64,000 bases of DNA from Lycorma delicatula. Taxonomy: Eukaryota; Arthropoda; Insecta; Hemiptera; Fulgoridae. This document shows positions 1 through 12,506 of the stretch, piece after piece. A program made the translations under genes and the position numbers. The notes under the pieces were generated by a model. It ran no database searches, was not told the DNA's origin, and saw only the letters and a program-made list of their open reading frames with translations. The DNA lies in assembly GCF_047948215.1 (NCBI RefSeq), contig NC_134455.1, positions 167,258,575 to 167,322,574 on the forward strand, given 5' to 3'. Every line of letters starts with the position of its first letter. The first letter of the stretch is position 1.

Positions 1-2815
1 ATACGCACGAATTTATTATCTAGCGTACGACACTGTGGACATAATATACATAACATGCACTGAGTTAGGTAAGGTGATAGATACAAATCTTATTTTTAAA
101 ATAAATTAAAAACCTTTTGTATTCGTACAATAAAAAAGAAGTAGAATAAAACTAAGTCTACAAATATAAACGAAATAATGGGCGCCGTCGTTCTATTCTG
201 TTCTACCACAGTGTTTAAAACAGATTTCTGAATATTTATTTTCTGTATTCTACTAACCGTATGTACGTAACGAATAAAACTTTATTCTGAACTAGCAAAA
301 CGATACATTCAGATTTTGTGGCAAACATTTCTTAAATGTAACGGAACGATTTTCTTTCAATGAAAAGTCCACTTGAAATTGTAGATGTACGCAAGCAGTA
401 TATGTTTTAAATTTAATCATGGGTATAACGATCAATATAACTGGAAATACAAAGAACATGGAAATATTTTGGTGGAAAATCTTATACTTGTAAATATTTC
501 CATCTTGTACTTTTTATCACCGTAGCTATTTTTATTTTTGTTAGATTGCTACTTAAAACATTTTCTTTAAATTGTTTGCTACATGTACGTAATTCTGCCA
601 ATTAATTATTTTTATAGGTTTACCGATAATATGTTTTTTAAGTTTTCTCTCTGTTCACGATATAGGGAAGCGAGGACTATTTTTAATCTGATAGGAATTC
701 GAATTCGCTTATTTTTTTTTTACATCTGCATTATGATTTCATATATTAGACGGATTCCATTAACCAGAAACGAAATCCATACGTAAGTGTCAGCAGATAC
801 AAGCCTAGGCAAATACAACTGGTAACTGTTTTATTTAGTTTTTAAAATTGAGAACCGGTGTAAAATTGAAAAATAATAGAGGACGTTTTTATTTGGCTAT
901 TAAAAAATATTTTATTGCGTTCGGTACATAATAATAAACTATAAAGACTGTTTCAGAAACAAGTAGGTTTACTGTTCCAAGGAAAATAAAAGGATCTGTC
1001 CCAACATTTGTCTACACTTATCGAGGAAAAGTTTTAATAAGAGCAACGTCACAAAATATACAATTTAATTGTAAAGAAATATTAACGAAGCGCTTTATAA
1101 TCAATCATACTAATACTTACAAATAATACTTACGTAAATTAATAGTAAAGTAAATATCTCAGGATATTAAATAAATAAAATGATACCAACAAATTACAAT
1201 TACAAGACGTTGATAAATATTACTGTTATTTTATTACCGTTGGTATTTTTTTAATTGTTAAAATTATTTGATATAACATAATTTTTATTTATTTAATACT
1301 TTTTACTAAAGTAAGTTTTATTATTTTCCGTGCGAATTGTGTAGTAAAACAAAAAAAACATGAATGAATGGAAAATATGTTACAGTTTATAAATAGGAAG
1401 ATTTATTTAAAATTTCATGAAACAACTTAACGTGAAAATAATTATATAAAATAAAGAATAAAAAAAGAGAATTACAGTAATTATTTTCATGTCGTTATGT
1501 TCAGTTACAATTTATTAAATTTTAAAACAAAATTTTAATGCAAAAATAATTCAAAACTATCTAAAGAACCTAATTTATTATTACCAAAAAACCGCTTGCA
1601 TTTTTATTACTATAAATTGTAAAAAAAAAAAAAACTACCTCTACAATTATTTTCCGCTATATACGGGTTCAAAACAAAGCCGTACTCGTCGTAGCCTACT
1701 TGTCGTACTCTGTTACAGGTCAAGTAAACAAAGTTTTAACGAAAAAATATCTATAGAATCGAATCGAACTTCATTATATTTTGTTATACTTGTAACGTAT
1801 ATGCTTGTAATATACTTCATTATATCCTTGTAATATGTTACGTACATACTTGTAACGGCCATCCTTGAAGAAAAAGTTAATTGTTGTTAGGACACGAAAT
1901 TAATAAATCTGAAGGCCTGATGGAGGGTGTAGAAGCCTGCAATCAAAATTTCAATAATATTTTAGACGACAGTAAAAAGATATGAATATTTTTTTTACAA
2001 AGAAAATCATTTACCTTCACATCAATATTACTTTAGCTTTAAATTTCAGCATGAATTCTATAAATTTTAAGAACTTTTATATTTTTGTTCGCTATTTCGA
2101 TAGTCGGTCGACTTAGTAATTGAAAATATTCTATTCAAACTGGTATTACGTAATGGTTGTGGTTTAGATATATTTCTTTAAGTAGTGGTACCAAACTATT
2201 TTATTTGTAAATATATGCTGTTCAAAATATTCTATTTAAAAATTTACTCCAATTTACAAACACGTTCTCTTAGAACGTAAAAAGAAATGAAAACATAAGA
2301 AAATCTTCTAATGAATAGGGTGATGAGGTGATGGAGAAGTGTAAATTTGTCTGCGTTGGTTTATACTACAAGTGTTATAAAAATCCACACAGATCGATGA
2401 TGTAATATTCTGCTTTGTTCTTCTTTATGTTATTTTTTGTAACTTATTGACATTTTTTAATACCGTCTCATCAGTGGGTTTTCTGCATAAGTACAATTAA
2501 AATCTGTGTTTATAATTCTCAGATCTTTTATTTTTTCTATTTAATTTAATTTCAATTTAAATGTTTAAGTATATTTTTAACTTATATACCGCTTAGAGTT
2601 TTATGCGGCTTGAGAACGAAATCGGTAGCTTGTATATAATTCGGTTAGTTAGGATATTTGTAGCTTTTATTCTAATTTATATGTTTTACATCATTTTAAA
2701 TTCTATTATAATGTCCTATAACAAAAGTAACAGATTATTATTGTGGAAGAGTTGAACTGTAGTTACATGAGTATGTATTAAATAAACAGTACAAAACGTT
2801 GTTCATTACAATGGT
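1..2815. other. Unassigned AT-rich DNA
   Basis: I see no gene, RNA or mobile-element signature here. Open frames are short, rich in Phe, Ile, Tyr and Lys codons and look like chance. There are A and T runs near 1,621 and 1,990. It could be intron or intergenic DNA. Confidence 0.6.
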
Positions 2816-2879
2816 TTAATGACGAGCTGAGAAGCGTATGTACTCTGAAGTTTCAAAACGTTCTTTGTGCAATTCAGAG

Positions 2880-3130
2880 TACGGAGGGTTGAGGGTTAAT
2901 AGAGTACAGTAAAGTAAAAGGAAAAGGAGCGGTGAAAGGGTGGTCGTGCGTGGCTCAGCGGCGGTAGGGCCGTGCTTTGGCAGGTGCGGGGGGGAGTTGT
3001 GGAGTTGCACTAGTGAAGTATTATCGGAGCTGAAGAGTCTAGGCTTGTCTCTTAAGAGAGTTTCTGAAACGAAGGGGGCACGCACATCCGTACTACCGTC
3101 GGACGATCTAGACGATCGGCTTACGTTACC
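2880..3130. promoter_or_regulatory. GC-rich, CpG-containing island
   Basis: About 250 bases are much richer in G, C and CpG than the AT-rich surroundings, with a G run near 2,990. Short frames are open on both strands (+ 2,940-3,134; - 3,085-2,816) and neither resembles a family I know. In an AT-rich insect genome such islands are often a first exon, a promoter or a transposon piece. I cannot tell which. No convincing TATA box or splice site fixes its role. Confidence 0.3.
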
Positions 3131-3134
3131 TTAA

Positions 3135-3855
3135 CGTTATGCTGTACCATCGTAAATCGTTAATCGAATTTAATGCTGTAATTAACCGAATTCGAAATTT
3201 ACATCTAACTGAAATAAATATACAAACATATATGTTTATCGTATGTACGTTCATTTATATTTTTATAAATGAAGGTAATTTTATTACCTTTTAAAATAAT
3301 CAAAATATAAAAAGCGAAGTTAATAATTCAAATTAAACAACTTTAACATTACTTAAAAGTAAATATCATTGCTGAAATTAAGTATTAAAAATAATAATGA
3401 TAATAAAAAGGTCTATTTGTTCAGAATTAGTTTTCTCACCAGATATTTAAAAAACTAATTGTTTGAATAGATGAACAGAAAAATAATTTTGTAACGTACA
3501 CTCTTACATAAATTTAAGGCTGAGAATTAAACGTTTTTCATAAAGCTAGTAGTTAATGAACCAAAGGAAAGGAGAGTTCATCAAAGAAATGATCTTTCGC
3601 AAACGTTGACGGAGGGGAGATGTATACTTGCCATTTTCTTTCGTATTTGAATTATTTTTAACGAAGTAATATACAGGATCGAAATTGTTTAAATTAAATA
3701 ATACTAACAATTATTAGATTTACCGACTATCAGAGTTAAGTCTTGAATGAAAATAATTTTCCTTTTGTTGACTGCAGTAATATATAAAATAGACTTAAAA
3801 ATACACTTTAAAATACTGTTTTTTTTAATTAGAAATAATTAATAATTTCTTCTAT
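3135..3855. other. Unassigned AT-rich DNA
   Basis: There are no supportable features between the GC-rich island and the LINE fragment that follows. The sequence is AT-rich and simple. Confidence 0.6.
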
Positions 3856-3859
3856 TACT

Positions 3860-4620
3860 AAGTGAAAATAGGCACAAAATTGTGCCTTCCTGACAACGAG
3901 ATAATACTTAAGCTTAGTGCCTTCCCCTCTGGGTTCTTTTGTGAGGTCTATGCAATTTATTACTCTGCCTTGAGAGTAAGCGAGGCCCGCCGTGACGACA
4001 GTTTCCTGATACGAGTAATAACTGATTCTAGGAATGTAATTGATAGCTTGAACTGAAGACAATCTGAGTCCATCGCTCAAATTATCTATAAGCTTCTCTC
4101 AAGAGTAAGCAAGACAATGGTATTTGTAGGAGTCACGGGCAATTGTGGCATCCTCGGGAACGGACGGCTGATGAGGCTGCCAAGAGAGCGGCAACTTCCG
4201 ATTGAAATTGACGTACGAGAGCGACTTCATGAAAGCAATCAGTGTCAAGCTATGCACTCAGTGGATTAAGTTCTGGCTGCTGAGTCAGGCAGAACTTATG
4301 GCCTGACTTACATGGCATCCGAGAGAACATCTTCGAAAAACATTTTATCTCAAACAAGTCACCCTAACTTGGCTAAGGATTGGGCACAAAAAGCTAACCC
4401 ACGTCCATGTACTTGGCTACCTTCAGCAGAACTGTAAGGCAATGTAAAACGGTCAGTAAACCACTTACTCACAGATTGTCCAATGTTCGGGACTATTCGT
4501 CTTCAATTAAACCTAGGTTCAGATGTGAAGGGTGCTCAAGCGGAAGAATTACATCAAAAGACTGTTGCGGTTTCTCTGTGATAGTGGAATGAAGAACTCA
4601 ATTTAGAGGTTTTACTTAAG
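3860..4620 (+). pseudogene. LINE 3' fragment: RNase H domain and C-terminal tail
   Basis: This is a decayed 3' part of a non-LTR retrotransposon of the Jockey/R1-like group, whose RNase H removes RNA from RNA-DNA hybrids. The N-terminal part (about 3,862-4,056) carries a CEVYAIYYSAL stretch matching the conserved glutamate helix of LINE RNase H, then ITDSRNVIDSL matching the TDS catalytic aspartate motif. Near 4,125-4,185 comes a shifted GNCGILGN ... ADEAAK motif, the usual 'GHCGIPGNE-ADEAAK' block. Near 4,365-4,500 follow LRIGHKKLTHVH and a degenerate HLL-DCP tail typical of LINE C-termini. At least two frameshifts and one stop break it. Reverse transcriptase and endonuclease are absent, so it is a 5'-truncated insertion. 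No clear poly-A tail remains. Confidence 0.75.
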
Positions 4621-7080
4621 TGAGATCCCTTACGGATTACTATGTGCGTAGTTAAAATGGTCGTATTCGTGTCTTGATATTTATTATCCAATGTTTGGTG
4701 TTTATTGCCTAATTACTTATTAACGCTTAATTTTATTTAAGTTGCTAATGACTCTTATGGTTGATGAGACAATAAACAAATATATAAACCCTACCATTTT
4801 ATCTGATAAAGCATAATTCTATAAAGCTAATATTTATAAAACTATTATCGATTAAATAGTTTTAATCGTCGCCATTTTTTATTTTCAAACGTATTTATTC
4901 ATTTCATAAAGATATTGTTGTGTACATGTACACAAAATTTCATTAATTATTTAATTCGTTCTTGAGATAAAACATTTTATTCAAAGTACACAAATGGTGT
5001 ACTTAAAAATTAAGCGAAATATAGCATTTATCCACATAAAAGTTTTTATTGATTTTGATCTCCTGAACAGCCGAATAAGTTTGATGAACTCCTCCCGGAC
5101 ATCCTATGAGTGTGAGCACGTACGTTGCGTGTTAATTTAATAAACAACAATTTTCACCAGTACATTATATCGGTGTAACATGACGTTACTATGAAAGGGT
5201 ACGATGAAATCTAATAAAAATTACATGAATATAACTAACCTAGACGGTATAAAATAATTTCAGAACGGTTAAATTTATCGTTTAATTCAATTTAAACTTA
5301 ACTTATTAACAATGATTCTCATACACGCTATTAACGTGACTTCAAGTTTTTGATTATGCGAGCAAAAAAGAAAATTGCCCAATTACACCTCTGTTTCTAT
5401 AGTTCGATATCTTGCGTTTCATTTCGTTAGAAAATTAATCATATTTTTCTGTTAATGGTAAATAAGCGCATATTTAGTAGATCCTTATTTCAAGAACTTA
5501 AAGAAGATAAATGAGTTGTCAACAAGAGAAAAAGAAAGTATATTAAAAATCAGTGAAATATGATAATAATAATTTCTTTTAAATTTATTAGAAATGGTGG
5601 TAGAATTAGTTATAGTAAATTTATTAAAAATAATGAAATTTCATGCTAGTCGGTTTTTTGAAATTTCAAAAAAGCAAAATAGTTGGGATCATTGAGCATA
5701 TATTTTTTGCTGTTTAGTGAAACCAAGAACGGAGGAATAAGGGTTCTGTCCTAAATCGTTTTATGAGACAAAAATATTGGTATAAAAAATACATCACGGA
5801 TCTGATAATTCTAATGAATATGACGGTGTCCCTTTAAACACCAGCATTCACTGACGGATCTTAACCTTTCATTACATTGTAATATCATAAAATAGTTTTT
5901 GTGATATTATTACAATACAATAAAATTTGAAGGTCCATCTTAAAGGTATCTGATGATTCTAGTGTTTAGAAGGAACCATTTTCATTAGAATTACCGGCAC
6001 GATGATATTTGACAAAGAGATGATTAAAATTATACAGGGTTAATTTAAAATACATCAGATAATCGTCGACACTCCAAAGGAGGGGCCAGCAACCCCATTT
6101 TTTATAGTGTGAAACACATGCTCTAAAGATCATAATTATTCTGTTGTGAATCTTTTTATGTAGTTTTCTATTCATTCGATGCCATTCTCCATTTTTCCGG
6201 CTAATCTTTTAATCTGAAAATATTTACATTCTATATTATTCCCTTCATGTATATCACAGTATTGTTTTCATACATATTACTCTTACAACTCCCCCCCCCC
6301 CAAAAAAAAAAAAAATTTACCGACTTAATTAAAACTTATATGGCTTTCGATCTTGTTTTCATAATAATTAAATCTATCGTTAATCGTTTTGTGTGTGATA
6401 ATAAGCGACGGTAGCTTACGTGAAAAATAAGTGTTAATTTTGCTTTACTTGTAATTTCTTGAGATCTGTGGGTTGTTTTTCATGTATAGGATTTAGCTCT
6501 AACTATTGAAAATGTATAAGCTGTTTAAATACGAAACGCTAAAATATAAGATAGCGATGAGAATATTATAAAGAAATGAACTAGGTGAGCTCAAGGACTT
6601 ACATTTAATTTGATATTAGAGGAATCTATAAAGGTAAATCATAATTTACGATGTAAGACGAATTCAGTTGAGATATCGGCGCAGAACAGTAATTAAAAAT
6701 CCATTAAATCACTCTAATTACTAGCTCTCGATTAAAAAAGTGAAAACTTTACCTTTTTATTGTATTTTGAGGCAGTCTATAAGACTGTAAAATCCTGGTG
6801 GAAAATTACAAAATTATCAATTTAATGCAGATCGACGTTGGTAAAGAGATTTAATTTACATATTTTTTTTATTACTTGTTCTCACAAGCACCCGATGAAT
6901 TAACTGACTATGACGAATGTCGGTACTTGGAATTTAAATTTACAAAAATTCCTATCATTCGCATAATAATTTTGCTTAGAAAATTATATGAACGAAATAT
7001 GTAACCTAATATTATGATTTAATGATAATAACTTCATAAAACAAAATATTAAACAAATTATTCCGTAAACTTATGTATCT
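4621..7080. other. Unassigned AT-rich DNA
   Basis: No gene can be supported. Local points: an imperfect AT-rich inverted repeat near 5,873-5,922, and a C-run followed by an A-run at about 6,290-6,315. The open frame at 5,966-6,175 (-) resembles nothing known to me. Confidence 0.55.
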
Positions 7081-7082
7081 TA

Positions 7083-8057
7083 TACTTTCCTGGCATCGTA
7101 GCTCTAGAACTATGCTACAAACTATGCTACAAGAAGGAAAGTATGATAATCAGTCAAAAAATGAGGTACGGCTGTTTTTAACATTTCTCGACGTTTAATA
7201 ACCCACGGAACCCAAAAAACAAAAAAGGGATGGGTAATGTTCGTACATACTATGTTCGTTCGAATGTACTTTTGTTGACGTATTTGAAGCTTAATAACAT
7301 TTGACTGGATAAACCGATTTTGATGAAATACACAAACTCATGTATACGTGGCAATTTGTCGGTAAAGTTTTGGAATCAATATCTCCACGGAATGGAGGGG
7401 TGCTTTAGGAGGTCAATTTTGCAAACATAACCCAAGTCCACATTAAATTCGGTATATGCGTACATACTCATCTTACCACTTTAAAAAACCTTTTTCCCCA
7501 AAATTTTCCATTCTCCAAACATCTAAAAAAGCTATATTTTTAGTTATTACATATTTTATGTCTTCCTAGGCATAGTCGTAGAGTAAGCGACCTAAAAAAA
7601 ACTTTGGGAAAAATATTGGGAGAGGAAGAGCCGATCAAAGTTTATAAATATCAATTTTTTGAAATTTTCGAAACTTTTATTGGTTTATTTATATTTCTAA
7701 TATTATTAAAAGTTTAAATAACAATTTTTAGTAATAATATTACAATAAAATTTCAGAAAATTCATCCCCTCCTTCAAAAAAAGAAATCTTAAATAATTTT
7801 TTTTGTAGTTTCTTTCATTTAGCATTGCAACGTAGAAAAATCAAAAACTTTTCTTCAAAGGTGATTTTGAAAATAGTTTTAATAGTTTTAAAGGCTTAGT
7901 TTTTAAGCCTTTTTTTGTTTATTTAAACACGTAGTGATAAATTTACAATAAAACGTAATAATAAATTAAGTCCACCCAAAAAGAATCTTAGGTAACTTTT
8001 TTCATATATCATTATTTTTCCAGTTTATAAGAATAAATTTCCAAAACCAGGAAAGTA
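7083..8057. repeat. Foldback-like noncoding repeat with inverted ends
   Basis: An 11-base end tactttcctgg (7,083-7,093) is matched by its exact reverse complement ccaggaaagta (8,047-8,057). A second inward ggaaagta lies at about 7,136-7,143, so the left end can itself fold. The interior is noncoding. It shares short phrases with a repeat at 25,856-26,120, such as an 'accgattttga' block and similar terminal hairpins, so both probably belong to one non-autonomous family. Superfamily is unknown. No target duplication is clear. Confidence 0.45.
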
Positions 8058-8740
8058 CTACGACTTCGTTGTCGGGTTTTTTTGTTCACTTTAAACGGAC
8101 TAAAGCGATTGTTTTAATTCTTAGTATTCAACGTTATATTACTTTGATATAATTATCTCTGGCACAAGTTTTATCTTAGTACGCTACATTTTCTTGAAAG
8201 TAAAGCTTTTCTCTCGACAATAATAAACAAATAAATTTACTGCTACTGCTTCCGGCCGTTTATTTGACTAGTTCAGACGCCAGATCACACCTTGGCAACC
8301 GTAAATCTTTTACACAGGATGTGTGCTGCAATGGAATTGAATTAAATTTAGGTTCTAACATCAGTAAACTAAGTTCTTAATTATTATTTTAGTGTGAAAC
8401 ACTACGATTAGCTTTTATAAACGTTTTATTTTGTTTTATTCAATAAACATTTAGTTAGTTTTAACTTAAATAAAAACAATTCTTGCCGAATTATATGTAT
8501 GTCGTATCCATCTGATCGTATTTATATCGATAGAAGTTAACATAAACAGAAAAATTAGAATAAACTTATTTTGTAAAAAATATATTGCTACTGATGGATT
8601 AATAAAAGTTGATTTTTTCGTAAACTTTATTTCATAGTTTTTTCAAAATCAAATCTTCTGCAAGTTTTTATAATAAAAGTTACGCATTTATTAGTCGATA
8701 AATATTACTGACGACACAAATTTATTGTACTTCAAACCTA
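8058..8740. other. Unassigned AT-rich DNA
   Basis: No feature is supported between the foldback-like repeat and the presumed 5' region of the next transposon. Confidence 0.5.
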
Positions 8741-9913
8741 AAAAATGTGTTTTTCCTCACCGATTTTTTCTGCTTTACGTTGGATATCATGAAAACTGCG
8801 GGAGATACATTTCCGGGACCTGTCTTATTCGATTTTTCAGGTCAGAGAAACGTAAGAAATCATTAATTTTACCCCTTATATAACGCCTTAAAAATTTCAT
8901 TGTGGCCTCATTTGACCGGGTGCACTGAACTCCAGGCGGAATTTTTCTATCTTAACTTTAACTCGAAAACAAAACGTTTTTGAACTTGTGTTTGTATGAA
9001 CGTTTTACCTTATTCCAAGCTTTAGAATCGGTTCCAAAATGATTTCTCTTTTCTCCTAAATCACTCTATAAACAGAGTGTACCGCGAAGTGCTCCCAGGA
9101 ATTTCATAACCTATTCTACTGGTGAAAGTAATACAAAAAAGTTCAGATAAACGGGTGTCCTAAAATGGTTCGTTTTAGAGTGAAAGATTTTCCTCGGATT
9201 TCAGCTACCCTGGTGAAATGAAGACGTACTGAAACTTTTAGGACGATAATTAAAGGACAGAATTATTGATTTGTAGTGGTTTTGTAACCGAAAATCGAAT
9301 AAAAGAAATCACAGACCGTATTTGCAGTAGTTTTTGAGAAATCTGAGAGAAAAACAAGTAGTTTGATACAAAATCTCCTATTTTTTATGTTTGACATACA
9401 ATAACTTTGTTAAATGGGTAATAAACATAAAAAATTTAAAAAAAAATTATAGAGAGTTTAATTTTGAACAAAATGGTCTAACATATGTTGAATAAAACAA
9501 AGAAAAGGTAGAAAAATTAGAATTTTATTTAAAATCGGTACACAGCTACATTTGTCAAAAAAAAGGCTTATTTGATGTAAGCAAAAATCAAATTCTGTTT
9601 TTGTGATATGAAAAATTTGTAAAAACAAAGTTTACCGTTAAAAAATAAAAAAATAACTGAAAATTACACAATTGTAAAATAAAAATTACTTAGATAATAA
9701 TTTTTTTATTAAAATTACAATAAATTATTTTAAAAATGATTATTTCAAAGTTGGTAATACAATAACAACTGATCAACAATGCTTAATACTATATTAGTGT
9801 TTCAGTCATTGTTTAAGGTATATTAAGTATATCGAATACTGTGAACTGCGCTTTCATTGGCGAAGGTTTTCTGTGAATTTTAGTTTGAACGTGATCGGTT
9901 TGTCGTTGTAGTA
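8741..9913 (+). mobile_element. Probable 5' noncoding part of a DDE transposon
   Basis: Moderate-complexity noncoding DNA directly upstream of the transposase fossil that starts at 9,914. I infer that it is the untranslated 5' portion of the same element because of its position, its change in texture from the AT-rich flanks, and a resemblance to long leaders of such insect transposons. I could not find a terminal inverted repeat, so the left border is a guess. Confidence 0.3.
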
Positions 9914-10829
9914 ATGCTGTACTTATTTACAACAGAGGAATATTCTGATATGATATTCATTTGGATATGTGTAATGGTAATGTTACAACTTCTGCAGTAG
10001 AATGTGAAATGCGTTTTCCGATCGCAGGATTCAAGATACCAAAACAATTTGCGCGACTTTTTGCAATATTCGGGAAACAGTTTCACTAGTATTTGTACCA
10101 GCTACGAACGATATGTCCTCCACGACGCTATTATTGTTGAAATTATTATTAATGAAGTTCGCTTCACTTGGAGTTCTGCAACTGGTGGAATAGAGATCGA
10201 CAATTCTACGAGTATGTATCGTGTACCGTTGAGGTAAATTTCACTTTAGATGGCGTCAACAACTTGCTCGATGAGCATACATGGGCAGAAGTAAATCCAC
10301 ATAAAGGCAATCTTGAACGTCGATTTAGCGTCCATGTTTGCTGCGGCCTTCTTCACAATCAACTGTTTCGACCGTTCATATTACCTGGCTGCTTAATTGC
10401 TGAGGTCTACTTTATTTTCTTCAAAAAGAATTTCCGTAGCTGCTTGAGGATGTTCCTCCAGCGCTGAGACGCAAAGTATACGCCTAGCACAATGGCGCGT
10501 CTCCCCACTTCTCTTGTACAGTTTCTACTCACGTAAATCATGATTTTCCCGAGAAATGGATCGGTCGTTGAAGTCCACATTCCGCTAAGATCTTCTGTTC
10601 TAACACCCTTTAGATTTTTCCGTCTGGGGATGGATAAAAAAAGGATAAAAAAAATATTGTACCTATACAAAAACAAAATACCTTCTCGTGAAGAATTAAT
10701 TGTCCGCATTATGTATGCGGCTGAGCAACTTAAGCCCTGAAGAATGTAAAAAGAACAACAAAAGCAAAACAGATGCGTGCCAAGAAATGTGTTGAAAATG
10801 GCGGACTTATTTTTGATCATTTATTATAA
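9914..10829 (+). pseudogene. DDE transposase fossil with DUF4817-type HTH head
   Basis: This is a relic of an insect DNA transposase (Tc1/mariner-like DDE_3 fold) that would cut and paste its own element. The chosen start is the ATG at 9,914, because the next residues (TTEEYSDM) match the 'Y/F-EEYADM' opening of these proteins. HTH-like CNGNVT...RFPI...FARLF follows near 9,970-10,060. The region between the HTH and the catalytic fold is mostly deleted. Then come FCNWW and HTWAEVNPH (10,170-10,300), RFSVHVCCGL and PFILPG (10,320-10,390), a frame-shifted LEDVPPALRR, HNGASPHFS and KWIGR (10,440-10,570), and the closing CVENGGLIFDHLL before TAA at 10,827-10,829. Two catalytic aspartates appear lost: the usual TDEA reads CTVEV and the usual HDGAP reads HNGAS. 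Several frameshifts and stops are present. It cannot encode an active enzyme. Confidence 0.8.
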
Positions 10830-11296
10830 ACTGGTATGTATAATGCACTTTGGTATAGTGTACTGTTTCTAAATGAATCTATGTTAAAAAAAGTATAGCA
10901 ATTAATAAAAATACTATTCAAACTATTCTGTAGTTATAGAATTAAAAATAAATACATCAGTTGTTAGTAAGTAAAAGATATTATAATTCATTTATAATAC
11001 GTTAAACATTCTGAGACATCAACCGGTGTCTCATTATCCACGGTTGCTCTGAGACACAAATTGATGGCTCAACTTTATTTTTGAATATTTCAAAAGTAAA
11101 GTTGCAAAGTGAAATTGTTATCAAAAATTATTAATAGGGTAACCAAAACCTTCATTGAAATTGAAAAAAAAAAATGGCAGCATTGGTGGATGTTTTTAGC
11201 AAAATAAGTATAGGAGCCTTGGAAATCACAAATATTTTTTGTAGGATTTACTGAATGTCTTTTTAGAAGAAGCGTTATCATTACTTTCCTCGACTT
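10830..11296. other. Unassigned AT-rich DNA
   Basis: It may include the 3' end of the preceding transposon, but I see no terminal repeat. Short self-complementary gagaca/tgtctc words lie at about 11,012-11,055. Confidence 0.4.
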
Positions 11297-11310
11297 ATTT
11301 TTTGTTTTTT

Positions 11311-11449
11311 CTCTTCGTACGTTCATTATAATGTTACTTCTTGAACAGAAGATGGCTGTGTAAAATATTTTTGTTTTTTCTCTTCGTACGTTCATTATAA
11401 TGTTACTTCTTGAACAGAAGATGGCTGTGTAAATGGCTGTGTAAAATAT
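11311..11449. repeat. 69-bp direct tandem duplication plus 12-bp micro-duplication
   Basis: A 69-base unit (11,311-11,379) is repeated immediately (11,380-11,449) almost without change. The unit contains ctcttcgtacgttcattata. The second copy carries an extra duplication of atggctgtgtaa (11,421-11,432 and 11,433-11,444). Near identity points to a recent event. Confidence 0.85.
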
Positions 11450-12438
11450 GCCATCCTAAAACAATTTTTTTAGAATTAAGAAAAAACGATTTTGTCGATG
11501 TCATAAATTATACTACAGGATTATTTTTTCTCTAGGAACTAAGATTTCTTTGATGTTTTTTGTTTCTATATTTATCACTAATGTTGTGAGTAGCTAATAA
11601 AGTAATTTAATCGGGTTTTGCTACTGTTTTCGGTTTCTTCTTAAATTCTCTAAAACTGTTGTTACATTGGTTATCGAGATACTCTGCTTACAAAATGATC
11701 AGTATTGATAACCTTTCTTTCGTTTATTTGGGCACGTTCGTAATTCTAGCGAGGCTATTTGACAGGCTCATCCATCTGAGTTTGGTACCACTGCATCTCC
11801 TCAATGATAACGAAACATACTGTCTGGACATCATTTCATTTACGAGCTCATTCCGCTCTTTGTCACTCATTTACATTAACTATATTGTTTTCTATAATTT
11901 CTAGTCACTCTACATTTCATACAACATTTGATTGATACGTCTCTTGACTTCCTTCAGATTCCGATTGTACTCCGTTGTACAGCAGTAATTATAATTTTCT
12001 AGTCAATACATCCCTTTTATTGAGCTTAGACGCAGTTCGTTTTCATGTTAGTTATAAATAACGTATTAATATTTTCATAAATATTTCTGAAAAATTAATT
12101 TTTGGAAAACTTATAAAAAATGAAACTGAGTTTTTAGCAGGCATAAAGCACAACATCATGGTTGAAATTAACCCAGTTATACCAATACTCGCCACTTGGG
12201 TCTTATGTTAAGATAAAAAATTAAATTTTTGATTACTAGATTTTGAATTAACAAATAGATGTAAGTAAATCAGTTGAAGTAAAGTTTAAACCATTTGGCT
12301 TATAAATAACATAAAGATTACAATTTTAAACTAAATCCTACTTTTCAAAATATGTAGAATCAAAATTATCTATTCAAATACTCGTATGTGAAAATAAAAA
12401 AAGGTAACAGGCTAATACCAAATAAATATACTCCGCAC
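11450..12438. other. Unassigned AT-rich DNA
   Basis: No recognisable gene. The frame at 11,659-11,904 (+) is hydrophobic but has no family match I can name. Confidence 0.55.
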
Positions 12439-12506
12439 ATTCTGACCTTGGAGAGCTGCATCAAACCAGTCAAATGACTGAAGACAAAAAAAAAAAATTC
12501 TGACCT
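12439..12506 (+). mobile_element. 48-bp 5'-truncated retroposon with poly-A and 10-bp TSD
   Basis: A perfect 10-base direct repeat, attctgacct, sits at 12,439-12,448 and 12,497-12,506. It encloses 48 bases ending in an A-run. The core gctgcatcaaaccagtcaa...gactgaagac resembles a 3' tail seen in insect SINE/LINE families. Target duplication plus A-tail is the mark of target-primed reverse transcription of a very short cDNA. Confidence 0.8.

Noticed and set aside
10407..10820. 137-residue open frame on -
   Set aside because: It is the antisense shadow of the DDE transposase fossil on +, whose motifs are read clearly.
11311..11449. CRISPR-like repeat array
   Set aside because: Only two adjacent 69-bp copies without spacers, in eukaryotic DNA; a simple tandem duplication explains it.
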